Positions 53,677-63,734 of a stretch of 64,000 nucleotides of DNA are shown piece after piece. Location of the stretch: positions 496,001 to 560,000 of the forward strand of contig NZ_JABKDE010000001.1 of assembly GCF_013623835.1 (NCBI RefSeq). Direction: 5' to 3'. Position 1 is the stretch's first letter. Every line of letters starts with the position of its first letter. This DNA comes from Brevibacterium oceani (lineage in GTDB: Bacteria > Actinomycetota > Actinomycetes > Actinomycetales > Brevibacteriaceae). Below the pieces are notes generated by a model. The model did no database searches. It was not told the origin of the DNA and saw only the letters and a program-made list of their open reading frames with translations. Made by a program: the position numbers and the translations under genes.

Positions 53677-56352
53677 TCAGTCCGACGTGTCCGCTGAGTC
53701 GAGGTCGGTCACCGTTCCGGTGGATCCGTCGACGCGGACTCGCTGACCCGAGGTGAACCGGCTGGTCGCGTCCCTGATGGCCATGACGGCGGGCAGTCCG
53801 AGTTCGCGGGCGGTGACCGCACCGTGCGAGAGTGCTCCGCCGCTTTCGGTGATCACGCCGCTGGCCTGGTAGAACAGTGCCGTCCAGGCGGGATTCGTGG
53901 TTCGAGCGACGAGGATCGCACCATCGGGGAATGACGAGAAGTCGGCGGGGGAGTGGACGACGAAGACCTCTCCTTCGACAGTTCCCGGGCTGCCTGCGGT
54001 GCCCGTGATGTGGTCGCCGTCGGTGTCGTAGGCGGGAGCCGTCGCTCCGTACTCCCACTCGGGTGTGCGGTCGACCGCGGCCTGGTAGGCGGCTTTGTTC
54101 TTCGCTGCGATCTCCGTGAGACCGGACAGTGCAGCCGCACGGTCCGAGGTTCCTGCTGCGCTGGCGCCCGCACCGCCATCGGCATTGGCTGCTCCTGCCT
54201 CAGCAGCGCTGGCGTCGGCCGAGCGGATCGCTTCATCGAGGTGCTCGAAGTCGATGAAGTACACGTCCGAAGCCTCGGGCAGGACTCCGGCATCGACGAG
54301 GCGGCTGCCGAGTTCCTTCAGGGCCCGACGCATCGGCAGAGTCAGCCGAGTCGTCTGATAGTGCTCGAGATCGTCGAGGGCGGTGTAGGACCGCGCCAAG
54401 CGGATGACCTCCTGGACGAGGTAACGCAGCTGCTCCGGCGCGGCATTGACGACGGCACGCTCGGTCTCGGCCTGCACGATCTTGCGCTCCATCTCCGATG
54501 AGGCCGGCGCCTGGGCAGGCTGACCTGTGCCACCGACATCGTCCACTCCACCTGCGGAGGAATCGGTCGACGGCTCACCCCGATCGCTCGCAGCATCTCG
54601 CTCTTTCACGGTCCGTGCGGCGAGCAGCCGGATTTGGTCGAGCACGATGTGCGGGGCCTCCACCCAGGTCGGGTGGTACGCGTCGAAATCGAGCTCGCGG
54701 TGTCCGTGCTGGGCCAGGAACTTTGCGAACTCGCCTGCGAACTCCGGGAACTGCTCGATCACCGCCACTCCGGCCTCACCGTGGTTGTCCTCGAGCGCGG
54801 CCAACAGCTCCGGATCGTCAGCCACGACGTCTGCGAGGTCCCTCAGTTCGGAATTGACCTGCGAGGTCTTCGTCTCGGTCGAGGCCATGAGACGCTCGAA
54901 CACGACCTGGGCCTGCTCCTCGTCGAGGGCGAGTGAGAGCATGTGCTGCAGTGCTGCATAGAGCGTGCTCTGCGTCAGAGAGATCGCGATGTTCGGCCGG
55001 AAGTACTCGGTGCCGAGGTCGCTGATCGCGATCACGTGCTCCCACACCTCGAGCAGCGACTTGTCCTCGAGCGGTTCGTTCGACAGCCGTCCGATCCCGA
55101 TGAGATACGTGTCGAGGTCGCGCATCCATTGCACCGGCAGCTCCTGGATCCACCCGAACTGCCGAGCGATCTGCGGCAGCGACTCGGTGATCGCTTCGAT
55201 GCTGGAGAGCATGTTCGTCGGCAGCCGTCCGGCGTAGAGGTCGACGGCGGTCTGGTTGCCGTAGATGTAGAAGTCGCGCATGACGAACCACTTGTCATCG
55301 AACGGCGGGAGTCCCATGAGATCGAAGCTGTGATTGAGCGAATGGTGGAACCCGGCCTCCACGAGGTCCCAGGTCAAAGGGGTCACCGGGGTCGGGAAGC
55401 GTTCCGCGGATTCGTCTCGGGTCCACCTCGGCGCGACTCGGGTGATCGGCCGCGACTGCAGCAGGTAGAGGTGCCCGTCGTGGATCGCCCATTCGATGTC
55501 CTGCGCGAACCCGAGGTGGTTCTCCGCCTCCACCGCGAGTTCGGCTACGGCTCGAGTCTGCTCCTGCGTCAGCGCCGGACGCGTCCGCTGATCCTTGCCG
55601 AGGTGGGTGATGGCGGTTCCATCGCCGCGTAGAACCAGTGCCGTCGGCTTCTCTGCGATCTTGGCTGCGACCTGTTCCCCGTCCTCCCGGCGCACCCGGA
55701 ACTCGTCGACGGGTTCCTCCCCGCCGACGACCGTCTCCCCGAGGCCGAAGGCCGCATTGATGAGCACCTCGTCGGTGTTGCCGCGCACCGGGTCGACGGA
55801 GAATGCGACCCCGGCGGCCTCCTCGGCGCCGACAGCGACCATGAGCTGGACGACCACGGCCATCTTCGCCTCGAGTTGATCGACGCCGAGCTGCCTGCGG
55901 TAACGGAAGGCGTGCTCGTTCCACAGGGAGGCGTAGCAGTCGCGCACCGCCTCGGCGATGGCCGGGATTCCGCGCACGCCGAGGTAGGTGTCGTGCTGCC
56001 CGGCGAACGCGGCACCCGGCAGGTCCTCCATCGTCCCTGAGGACCGCGCGGCCACGGCCTCACCGTCGAGACCGGCGGAGGTGGCCGCCTCGGCGAATTC
56101 GGTCAGCCACGCCTCGGGGATCGCGGTGGTGCGGATGAGCTCGGCGATCGCCTTGGCGGGGGAGCCGGTGCCGATGAGCTCGGTGATGCGGGTCTGCAGG
56201 GGTGCGATGAAATGGGTGTAGGCGTCGGCGGTGACGATGAATCCGCCGGGCACGGGCAGGCTCTGCGCGGCCTTGGCCAGGCTCGCGCCCTTGCCGCCGC
56301 TGCGGGCCAGGTCGGTGGCGAGGGGATCGGTGAAGCTGAGGGTGAGACTCAT
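53677..56352 (-). CDS. PEP-synthase / rifampin-phosphotransferase-like enzyme
   Basis: The 891-residue protein has an ATP-grasp PEP-synthase N-terminal domain (KGASLAKAAQSLPVPGGFIVTADAY; AVAARSSGTMEDLPGAAFAGQHDTYLG; MAVVVQLMV). A central region of about 400 residues follows, with Asn/Glu/Ala-rich linkers (about 615-640 and 755-790). A C-terminal swivelling phosphohistidine domain ends it, with the mobile His in GGALSHGAVTARELGLPAV. This order matches rifampin phosphotransferases and related antibiotic-modifying or orphan PEP-synthase-like enzymes, not classic PEP synthase, which carries the PEP-binding barrel at the end. The substrate is not proven. Confidence 0.7.
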   Translation of the reverse strand: MSLTLSFTDPLATDLARSGGKGASLAKAAQSLPVPGGFIVTADAYTHFIAPLQTRITELIGTGSPAKAIAELIRTTAIPEAWLTEFAEAATSAGLDGEAVAARSSGTMEDLPGAAFAGQHDTYLGVRGIPAIAEAVRDCYASLWNEHAFRYRRQLGVDQLEAKMAVVVQLMVAVGAEEAAGVAFSVDPVRGNTDEVLINAAFGLGETVVGGEEPVDEFRVRREDGEQVAAKIAEKPTALVLRGDGTAITHLGKDQRTRPALTQEQTRAVAELAVEAENHLGFAQDIEWAIHDGHLYLLQSRPITRVAPRWTRDESAERFPTPVTPLTWDLVEAGFHHSLNHSFDLMGLPPFDDKWFVMRDFYIYGNQTAVDLYAGRLPTNMLSSIEAITESLPQIARQFGWIQELPVQWMRDLDTYLIGIGRLSNEPLEDKSLLEVWEHVIAISDLGTEYFRPNIAISLTQSTLYAALQHMLSLALDEEQAQVVFERLMASTETKTSQVNSELRDLADVVADDPELLAALEDNHGEAGVAVIEQFPEFAGEFAKFLAQHGHRELDFDAYHPTWVEAPHIVLDQIRLLAARTVKERDAASDRGEPSTDSSAGGVDDVGGTGQPAQAPASSEMERKIVQAETERAVVNAAPEQLRYLVQEVIRLARSYTALDDLEHYQTTRLTLPMRRALKELGSRLVDAGVLPEASDVYFIDFEHLDEAIRSADASAAEAGAANADGGAGASAAGTSDRAAALSGLTEIAAKNKAAYQAAVDRTPEWEYGATAPAYDTDGDHITGTAGSPGTVEGEVFVVHSPADFSSFPDGAILVARTTNPAWTALFYQASGVITESGGALSHGAVTARELGLPAVMAIRDATSRFTSGQRVRVDGSTGTVTDLDSADTSD

Positions 56353-56404
56353 CGGTGCTCCTTCGGGTCTGCGGCTGATGCACATCTGCGGTTGACGAGG
56401 CGGT

Positions 56405-57547
56405 TCACAGCCGGATGCGGCGCATCCCCAGCAGCAGCCAGCCGATGATGCCGCTGAGGACGCCGGCGCCGATGACCGCGGGCCAGAAGACGGCCGCGAC
56501 GATCAGCGCCGGTACCCAGACCATAACCGCTGCGAAGCCCGCGAGGAGGCGGAAGAATGTGACAGTATTGCGACCGTCCGCCCGCGACCCGGCGAAACCC
56601 GCGGCGACGAGGACGGGTGCGAAGAGCCACATGAGTGCGAACCCGAGAGCGCGGATAAGCGGGTAGGTGCGGGGCGGTGAGGCGGTGTTCGCCGAGGTGG
56701 GGCGGCTGTTCTCAGCGCCGTCTGAGTCGGCGCAGCGCCCAGCGCCGGTCTGAGCGCCGGCGTCGTCCTTACCGCTGGTTGCGTTGCCCGCCCGCTGGAG
56801 GTCGAGGAATGCCTGCGCGTAGCTTGCCCCTCGGCCTGGGTTGCGCCGTGCCCGTCCGAGCGCCTCGGTTTCGATACGGGCGAACGTGGCCTCGTCCGGG
56901 CAGTTGACCGAGACCGCGTCCAGGGCCGATTCCATCGCCGAGGCGATCGCAGCCTCCCACTCCCGCCGGTCTCGGCCGTCACGCGAGGGGAGCGTGATCG
57001 CGGGTCCGCGGACCACCTCGGCGCGGGAGCGGAATCGATCCGGGGTCGAGTAGAACAGGCCCACGGGGATGACCTCGACCTCGGTGCCTTCGTCGATGAG
57101 GGTGCACACGATGCGGGCGGCACCGGACTTGTACGGCTGCGGTCGGTGGCCCCATTCGCTGCTGGCCTCGGGGAAGATGCCGAGGTCACCGCCTCGGCGC
57201 AGGTGGTTAAGGCCGGCATCGACGGGGCTGGCCACCGAGGCCGGATCGAGGCCGTAGCGGTCGACGTCCTTGGGTCGGACGACGGGGATGCCGGCGATGA
57301 AGAGGCGAAGGAACCAGTGGCGGATGAGTTGGATCGAGACGAGGAACTGGGCGCGGGGGAATGCCGCAAGCACCTGGTGACCGTCGATCGCGCCGTTGCG
57401 GTGGCTGGCGATGATGAGGCGGGGACGCCGGGTGGGGGAGGAATTCGACTCCTGACTGAGGTCGAGCACGCGCACGCGACCGAAGTACACGGTGCGCATG
57501 GCTGCGTTGATGATCCGGTGCCGCAATCCCAGTGAGGCGTCGCTCAT
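56405..57547 (-). CDS. PlsC-type acyltransferase with C-terminal membrane domain
   Basis: The 380-residue protein has an N-terminal acyltransferase domain: LIIASHRNGAIDGHQV, where His/Asp are spaced H-x5-D instead of the usual H-x4-D, then GIPVVRPKDVD, IFPEASSEWG and VEVIPVGLFYS. The C-terminal third holds two hydrophobic segments (ALGFALMWLFAPVLVAAGFAG and FFRLLAGFAAVMVWVPALIVAAVFWPAVI) linked by an acidic loop. It probably acylates a lipid precursor such as lysophosphatidate. The altered motif spacing is unusual. It is on the minus strand 53 bp upstream of the phosphotransferase-like gene and may be co-transcribed. Confidence 0.72.
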   Translation of the reverse strand: MSDASLGLRHRIINAAMRTVYFGRVRVLDLSQESNSSPTRRPRLIIASHRNGAIDGHQVLAAFPRAQFLVSIQLIRHWFLRLFIAGIPVVRPKDVDRYGLDPASVASPVDAGLNHLRRGGDLGIFPEASSEWGHRPQPYKSGAARIVCTLIDEGTEVEVIPVGLFYSTPDRFRSRAEVVRGPAITLPSRDGRDRREWEAAIASAMESALDAVSVNCPDEATFARIETEALGRARRNPGRGASYAQAFLDLQRAGNATSGKDDAGAQTGAGRCADSDGAENSRPTSANTASPPRTYPLIRALGFALMWLFAPVLVAAGFAGSRADGRNTVTFFRLLAGFAAVMVWVPALIVAAVFWPAVIGAGVLSGIIGWLLLGMRRIRL

Positions 57548-57621
57548 GACACCAGTTGACCACAGGTTCGGGTGAGATCGCTGGTTGATTGTGGACTCTC
57601 AGCAGGCAGTTAACCTGTAAT

Positions 57622-57639
57622 GTGCAAGATAACTTGCAC
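57622..57639. promoter_or_regulatory. Operator palindrome over a predicted start site
   Basis: GTGCAAG-ATAA-CTTGCAC is a perfect 7-bp inverted repeat. TTGTGG-N16-TAACCT (57589-57616) is a candidate promoter placing the transcription start inside the palindrome, a classic repressor site upstream of the small membrane protein. Confidence 0.5.
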
Positions 57640-57669
57640 GATAGTTGTCGAATGATTGGAGAAGCGGCA

Positions 57670-57879
57670 ATGGCGATGATGGGAATGATGAGCGTCGTGT
57701 CGATGGTTGTCTACGCGTGCATCCTGCTGCTGGTTCTGGCAGTGCTGACCGTGGGACTGATGGTGCTGCTCAAGGTCAATCGTCGTCTTGCCGAGGACAG
57801 TCGCTACCGAGCCCGCGCACGGAGCGCGGCGGAGGCCTCCGACTCGACGGGTGAGGAGACAGAGTCGACGGGCGCTTGA
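57670..57879 (+). CDS. Small single-span membrane protein
   Basis: The 69-residue protein has a Met-rich start (MAMMGMMSVVSMVVY), one hydrophobic span (ACILLLVLAVLTVGLMVLL), a basic juxtamembrane segment (KVNRRLAEDSRYRARARSAAE) and an acidic tail. GGAGAAG lies 5 nt before this ATG; earlier ATGs would overlap the ribosome-binding site or the operator. I do not recognise the family. A perfect palindrome over the predicted start site shows dedicated regulation, suggesting a stress-inducible or efflux-accessory peptide. Confidence 0.65.
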   Translation: MAMMGMMSVVSMVVYACILLLVLAVLTVGLMVLLKVNRRLAEDSRYRARARSAAEASDSTGEETESTGA

Positions 57880-57880
57880 G

Positions 57881-57946
57881 GATTCGGCACACTTTCGGCC
57901 GAGCAGCCCACGTTGCGAACTGGGCTACTCGGCGGAGACTAGGCCG
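57881..57946. repeat. Intergenic palindrome family A, copy 4
   Basis: GCCGAGCAGCCCACGTT and AACTGGGCTACTCGGC pair in the gap between the small membrane protein and the convergent hypothetical gene. Its outer arms differ from copies 1-3 but the GCAGCCCA / TGGGCTACTC core is kept. Confidence 0.7.
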
Positions 57947-57966
57947 GAACTGCGTGGGCCCTGACC

Positions 57967-58509
57967 TCAGCCGCGGCGGTGGGTGGAGAGGCAGCGCCGG
58001 CGATCGATGCGCAGGACTCGTCCGGCGTTCCGTCGGCAACGCTGCTTGCACTCTTCCCGCGCGAGGAAGTTCGGACGGGGAGTGCGGATCACCCCAGCCG
58101 GACGGCGATCATCGTTGTACTCGTCTGCCGTCCAGTCGTCGGTCCGACGAGCACCGAACTCAGAGGACGCGATGAATGCTTTGAGCTCGCCGATGAGCCG
58201 CATCTGCATCTCATTGATGTTCTCATCATTGCCCGGGAAGTCGAGGAGGACGTTCACGGCTTCGTCTTCGCAGACGACGACTCGGACGAAGAGCCGTCGT
58301 GGGTCCTCGGGGTCACGGATGGTCGCCATGCTGTCCCATTCGTCGTTGGCGAACAGGCCGAGCACGATCGGCGTGACGACCTTCGAATAGAGGAATTGTT
58401 CCGTCAGCTCGATGCAGTCCGTGTCATCCGCCGCAGTGTCTGTGCCTTCCGCCATGTCTTCCGCCACAGAGTCCATGTCCTCCACGATAGGGTCCATGTA
58501 TTCCACCAT
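57967..58509 (-). CDS. Hypothetical protein divergent to an AAA ATPase
   Basis: The 180-residue protein is unlike any family I recognise. It has an acidic N-terminus with repeated EDM steps (MDPIVEDMDSVAEDMAEG), a central domain with IELTEQFLYSKVVTPIVLGLFANDEWDSMA and LFVRVVVCEDEAVNVLLDFP, and a basic C-terminus with several Cys. The upstream GGTGGA would suit MVEYM or MDPIV as the start; a frame reaching 58638 enters the intergenic boxes and is rejected. It is divergent from an AAA ATPase, with helically phased ATAA boxes between them, so the two may act together. Confidence 0.5.
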   Translation of the reverse strand: MVEYMDPIVEDMDSVAEDMAEGTDTAADDTDCIELTEQFLYSKVVTPIVLGLFANDEWDSMATIRDPEDPRRLFVRVVVCEDEAVNVLLDFPGNDENINEMQMRLIGELKAFIASSEFGARRTDDWTADEYNDDRRPAGVIRTPRPNFLAREECKQRCRRNAGRVLRIDRRRCLSTHRRG

Positions 58510-58639
58510 AGAACCTGATCGCCCGAGATTCGGCAGGCGGGTCGGACAATTGCGGGATGCTCTCAAAAAGTGCGGGATGCAGGGGCGTCGGTGCCAGCGA
58601 CAGAAGCCTCGCGCAGGCATTGGCTGAAAATGCACCACT

Positions 58640-58681
58640 ATAAGCTTCCATAAAGAATATAAACTCTATAAACCCGTATAA
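58640..58681. promoter_or_regulatory. Five helically phased ATAA boxes
   Basis: ATAA begins at 58640, 58650, 58659, 58668 and 58678, i.e. every 9-10 bp, within an AT-rich island in otherwise GC-rich DNA. The island lies between the divergent hypothetical and AAA-ATPase genes. Phased A/T steps on one face of the helix suggest DNA bending or a multimeric regulator, possibly the neighbouring ATPase's HTH domain. Confidence 0.6.
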
Positions 58682-58713
58682 ATGGCGTTGTTGGTTTGGG
58701 AAAGTGATTATCG

Positions 58714-59901
58714 ATGAGTCTACCGTTTGAGATTCCTCCGGTTCCTGACGGGTCTGCCAGGCAGTCGCCGTTCACGCCCACTTTCGGGGCGATTCCGCCA
58801 TTGCTGGCTGACCGGCAGAATCTGATCAATGATTTCGCCTATGCCCTTGACAGCGGGCCCGGTGCACGGGGGAGAGCAACCCTGGTGACCGGGACTCGTG
58901 GTGTGGGGAAGTCGGTCATGCTGCGAGTCTTCCGCGATGTTGTGGAATCCCGGCAGTGGCTGACAGTCAGTGCAAGAGCCACGAGTGGCTTTGTTGATCG
59001 GTTGACGACTGCGCGTCTGCCGGAGGCTCTGTCGAAGTTGGACACTGCGAACACGACTCGCACGCGCCTCAGAGGAGGCAGTCTGTCTGCGCTGGGTTTC
59101 GGCGGCAGCGTCAACACCGAGTCAGAGAACACGGCCCCCGTGACTCCGGATTTCCACCACCAGCTCATTCGGACGCTCGAAATTCTCGATGACCATGGGA
59201 CAGGTCTGTTGCTGACTTTGGATGAGGTGCATCGGTCGCATCTGGAGGAGCTTCAGGAGGTGGCTGACGCGCTTTCGACGGCAGTGGCCGATGGTGCGCC
59301 GTTCGCGTTCGCCGCTGCAGGTCTGCCGGAGACGATCAATGGCTTGGTCAATGACGATGTCTCAACATTCCTCAGGCGTGCCGAGAGGGTGAACCTCGGC
59401 AACCTGTCGTCTGCGGGTGCCGCTGTGGGTCTGCGTGTTCCGATTGAAGCAGCCGATAAGCGCATCGGCGATGAAGCCCTGTCGGCGGCTGTGGAGTCGT
59501 CGTCGAACTATCCCTATCTGGTGCAGCTGATAGGTGACAATGCATGGCGTGCGGCAGGGTCCGCTGAAGAGATCGCTCTTGACCACGTGCAGGAAGCGGC
59601 ACAGGACGCGAAGGAGACGATGTTTCGTCAGATCCATGAGCCGACGTTGGCAAGTCTGCCGGAGCGGGAGCGGCAGTACGTGGCGGCGGTGAGTGCCAGC
59701 GGTGGAACTGCGAGGACCGGGGCGGTGGCTGACCGCATGGGTCTGTCGGCATCTCACGCAGGTGTGTTCCGAGACCGCTTGATCAATCGAGGTGTCATCA
59801 CCTCACCGCGTCGAGGCGAAGTCGAGTTCAGCATCCCCTACACCGCGGACTTCTTGCGCTCCGAGCAGGCGAAAGCCGGGAAGACCTCCACCCGCGGGTG
59901 A
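58714..59901 (+). CDS. AAA ATPase with C-terminal winged helix, STAND/Orc1-like
   Basis: The 395-residue protein has Walker A TGTRGVGKSVM (about 59-69), Walker B GLLLTLDEVHRS (about 163-174), a sensor-like FAFAAAGLPET, and a C-terminal DNA-binding-like winged helix (RTGAVADRMGLSASHAGVFRDRLINRGVIT, about 340-370). The order resembles archaeal Orc1-type and bacterial ATPases of mobile or conflict systems. It is isolated from housekeeping neighbours, divergent to an unknown acidic protein, and its promoter region has an unusual AT-rich phased motif. No nuclease is fused. The function is unknown. Confidence 0.72.
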   Translation: MSLPFEIPPVPDGSARQSPFTPTFGAIPPLLADRQNLINDFAYALDSGPGARGRATLVTGTRGVGKSVMLRVFRDVVESRQWLTVSARATSGFVDRLTTARLPEALSKLDTANTTRTRLRGGSLSALGFGGSVNTESENTAPVTPDFHHQLIRTLEILDDHGTGLLLTLDEVHRSHLEELQEVADALSTAVADGAPFAFAAAGLPETINGLVNDDVSTFLRRAERVNLGNLSSAGAAVGLRVPIEAADKRIGDEALSAAVESSSNYPYLVQLIGDNAWRAAGSAEEIALDHVQEAAQDAKETMFRQIHEPTLASLPERERQYVAAVSASGGTARTGAVADRMGLSASHAGVFRDRLINRGVITSPRRGEVEFSIPYTADFLRSEQAKAGKTSTRG

Positions 59902-59958
59902 TTTCCTCCACGATGCTGAAGTATCCGTGAGCATGGGACGCCCGCATAGACTGGACCA

Positions 59959-60951
59959 ATGCCCCGCAGCCCGCTCCCGCCCCGCGAAGGGATCTCCGCG
60001 ACCGCTCTGCGCGCCCCCGGCGGGAGGGCCACGCACGCGAAGAATCACCTGCCCGTGCCCGAGTCGATCGGTGACTGGCTCGAATCCGAATTCCCCGAGG
60101 CTGCCCCCGCTTCGCGTCACAGACTCCTGACCGAAGGGGATATGCGCGCCGAGGATGGGCGATCGGTGAAATGGGACGATCCCGTCATCCCTGGCGGGTT
60201 CTACTTCTTCCACCGGCCGGTCCCCTTTGAGGACCGGATCCCCTTCGAAGTCGGCATCGTCTTCGAAGACGAAGACCTCCTCGTCGTCGACAAACCACAC
60301 TTCCTCGCGAGCACTCCGAACGGCCGCTTCGTCCGCGAATGTGTCGTCACCCGGCTGCGCGTCGATCTCGACCTGCCCGATCTCGTCGCCATCCACCGCC
60401 TCGACCGCATCACCGCCGGCCTGCTCGTGCTGTCCAAGCGCCCCGAGACCCGCGGTCGCTACCAGCGCCTGTTCCAGGACCGCCGGGTCACGAAGACCTA
60501 CCGTGCGCTCGCACCCGCCCCTCCCCAGGAGCTCGAATTACCGCTGGTGAGGGAGTCCCGACTGGTCAAACCCGTCGGCGGACGGCAGGTCCTCGAAGTC
60601 GAAGGGGAGCCGAACGCGATCACTCGGATCAGCCTCGCCCGCACCATCAGCGGAGCCGGGCGGTCCGCGGCCATCGCAGAGCCGCCTCGGCGAGGGGATG
60701 AGATCGCGGAATATGTGCTCGAGCCGTTCACCGGCAAGACCCACCAGCTGCGGGTGCACATGAACGCGCTCGGGCTGCCCATCCTCGGGGACCCGGTCTA
60801 TCCGGTCGATGTGGCACCGGATCCGTACGATTTCTCATCACCGCTCCAGCTGCTGGCCGCGGAGCTTGCCTTCGACGATCCGCTCACGGGGAACCCTCGT
60901 CATTTCAGCACCCGGATGAGCCTCGGCCAGGCACCCGTGGCAGCGTCCTGA
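59959..60951 (+). CDS. RluA-family pseudouridine synthase
   Basis: The 330-residue enzyme has the catalytic motif HRLDRITAGLLVLSK with Asp near residue 144, preceded by IVFEDEDLLVVDKPHFLAS and followed by KTHQLRVHMNALGLPILGDPVYP. It isomerises uridine to pseudouridine in rRNA or tRNA. The first ~45 residues are not a recognisable S4 domain. HRLDR in place of HRLDxxTSG is a typical RluA-group variation. Position alone in the region gives no clue to the target RNA. Confidence 0.85.
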   Translation: MPRSPLPPREGISATALRAPGGRATHAKNHLPVPESIGDWLESEFPEAAPASRHRLLTEGDMRAEDGRSVKWDDPVIPGGFYFFHRPVPFEDRIPFEVGIVFEDEDLLVVDKPHFLASTPNGRFVRECVVTRLRVDLDLPDLVAIHRLDRITAGLLVLSKRPETRGRYQRLFQDRRVTKTYRALAPAPPQELELPLVRESRLVKPVGGRQVLEVEGEPNAITRISLARTISGAGRSAAIAEPPRRGDEIAEYVLEPFTGKTHQLRVHMNALGLPILGDPVYPVDVAPDPYDFSSPLQLLAAELAFDDPLTGNPRHFSTRMSLGQAPVAAS

Positions 60952-61020
60952 GTGATCCGCCTCGGCCGGTCCGGCGGTGGAGTTCGCCCACCTTCGGCGG
61001 GGACACGGTAGCCTGGTGTC

Positions 61021-61683
61021 ATGAGTCCACATGCCCCCGGATGCACCTCAGAGGCCATCGTCGCCCTTGTCCGCACCCGCATCACCAACGGCGAATACCC
61101 GGCCGGAAGCCCGGTTCGCGATGGTGCGCTGGCCAAGGAATTCAACGTCTCACGCAACACCGCCCGCGAATCGCTGAGCCTCCTGCGCCACGCCGGACTG
61201 CTCACGCAGGAGCCCAACCGCGGGTTCTTCGTCTCGACGTTCGGCATCGACGAACTCAAGGACCTCTACCGGGCGCGTCGGGTCTTCGAGATCCGGGCCG
61301 TCCAGGAATCGCAGGACGCCACCGACGAGGCGATGGCCGCCGTCGAAGCCTCCGTCATCCGAGCCGAGACCGCACCGAAGAACGAAACCTGGGCCGATGC
61401 GCAGGAGCACTCGGCCTCGTTCCACCGGGCGCTCGTCGGCCTGCTCGGCTCCCCGCTGCTCGACGAGTTCTACCTCAACCTCATGGCGCGCCTGTCGACG
61501 ACGTTCTCGCGCTCGCCGGAACCGGGGAAGTACCACTCGCATTGGGCGAATCCGCACCGGGAGATCCTCGAGAAGATGAAGTCAGGGGACCGGCAGGGTG
61601 CCGAGGGCCTGCTGCGCATCCACCTCGACGACTCCGAGGCCTCGACGCTCGACCTCGCGCGGTCGGTGGGCGAGGGACGCTAG
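61021..61683 (+). CDS. GntR-family (FadR/FCD) transcriptional regulator
   Basis: The 220-residue protein has an N-terminal GntR winged helix (IVALVRTRITNGEYPAGSPVRDGALAKEFNVSRNTARESLSLLRHAGLL) and an all-helical FCD effector domain (about 78-215) with the metal/ligand His residues in SASFHRALVGLL and YHSHW. It may sense a carboxylate. It lies 107 bp before guaB but that gene is on the same strand with its own leader, so control of guaB is possible, not proven. Start ATG. Confidence 0.88.
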   Translation: MSPHAPGCTSEAIVALVRTRITNGEYPAGSPVRDGALAKEFNVSRNTARESLSLLRHAGLLTQEPNRGFFVSTFGIDELKDLYRARRVFEIRAVQESQDATDEAMAAVEASVIRAETAPKNETWADAQEHSASFHRALVGLLGSPLLDEFYLNLMARLSTTFSRSPEPGKYHSHWANPHREILEKMKSGDRQGAEGLLRIHLDDSEASTLDLARSVGEGR

Positions 61684-61757
61684 AGGCGTGTAGCCAGTCT
61701 CACAGTGCTCGGTACTTGAAACCATGGCGGGCGAGTGTCGCGCTCCGATAGAGTTGA

Positions 61758-63317
<1,560 letters not shown>

Positions 63318-63364
63318 TGTAGGGAGGCCACTGACTTCGGTCGAGAGGCCCTGATCGGTGAGAA

Positions 63365-63403
63365 GCTGCGGTCCCCGCTTGCATGCGGGGGCTGCGGCTT
63401 TTT
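63365..63403 (+). terminator. Intrinsic terminator of guaB
   Basis: GCTGCGGTCCCCGC pairs, with G-U pairs, with GCGGGGGCTGCGGC around a short loop, followed by TTTTT. It lies about 50 bp after the guaB stop. Confidence 0.8.
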
Positions 63404-63581
63404 GCGTGTGGGCGCTTTGCGCGTGGACCCGGGCGTGGGCTGGCAGCAGCGAGCTGTGGGCCGGAGGAGGCTGTTGCTACTGGTGTTGCTGCTGGTGTTG
63501 CTGCCGGGAAACGACTGGCGTGACGAAAATAGGTCGCTTCCGGATACTCTCCGGTGACGAAAGTATCCGGATGCGAACTAT

Positions 63582-63628
63582 ATTCAGGCAGGCAACTATT
63601 CGGGCAGGCAACTATTCGGGCAGGCAAC
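63582..63628. repeat. 16-bp tandem repeat, three units
   Basis: ATTCGGGCAGGCAACT (first unit with A for G) is repeated three times head to tail at 63582, 63598 and 63614. Confidence 0.75.
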
Positions 63629-63671
63629 GTACGCCGGGGTTGGTCAGCGGGCTGGATCGCGCGCTGAGTGG

Positions 63672-63734
63672 CGAGTTCCGGACGATCCGTGCGGAGCTAC
63701 GGCCGAAAATCCATCACGGATCGTCCGGAACTCG
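63672..63734. repeat. Intergenic palindrome family B, copy 2
   Basis: CGAGTTCCGGACGATCCGTG and its mirror at 63715-63734 form 20-bp arms around a 23-nt centre. The outer 13 bp match copy 1. Confidence 0.75.
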
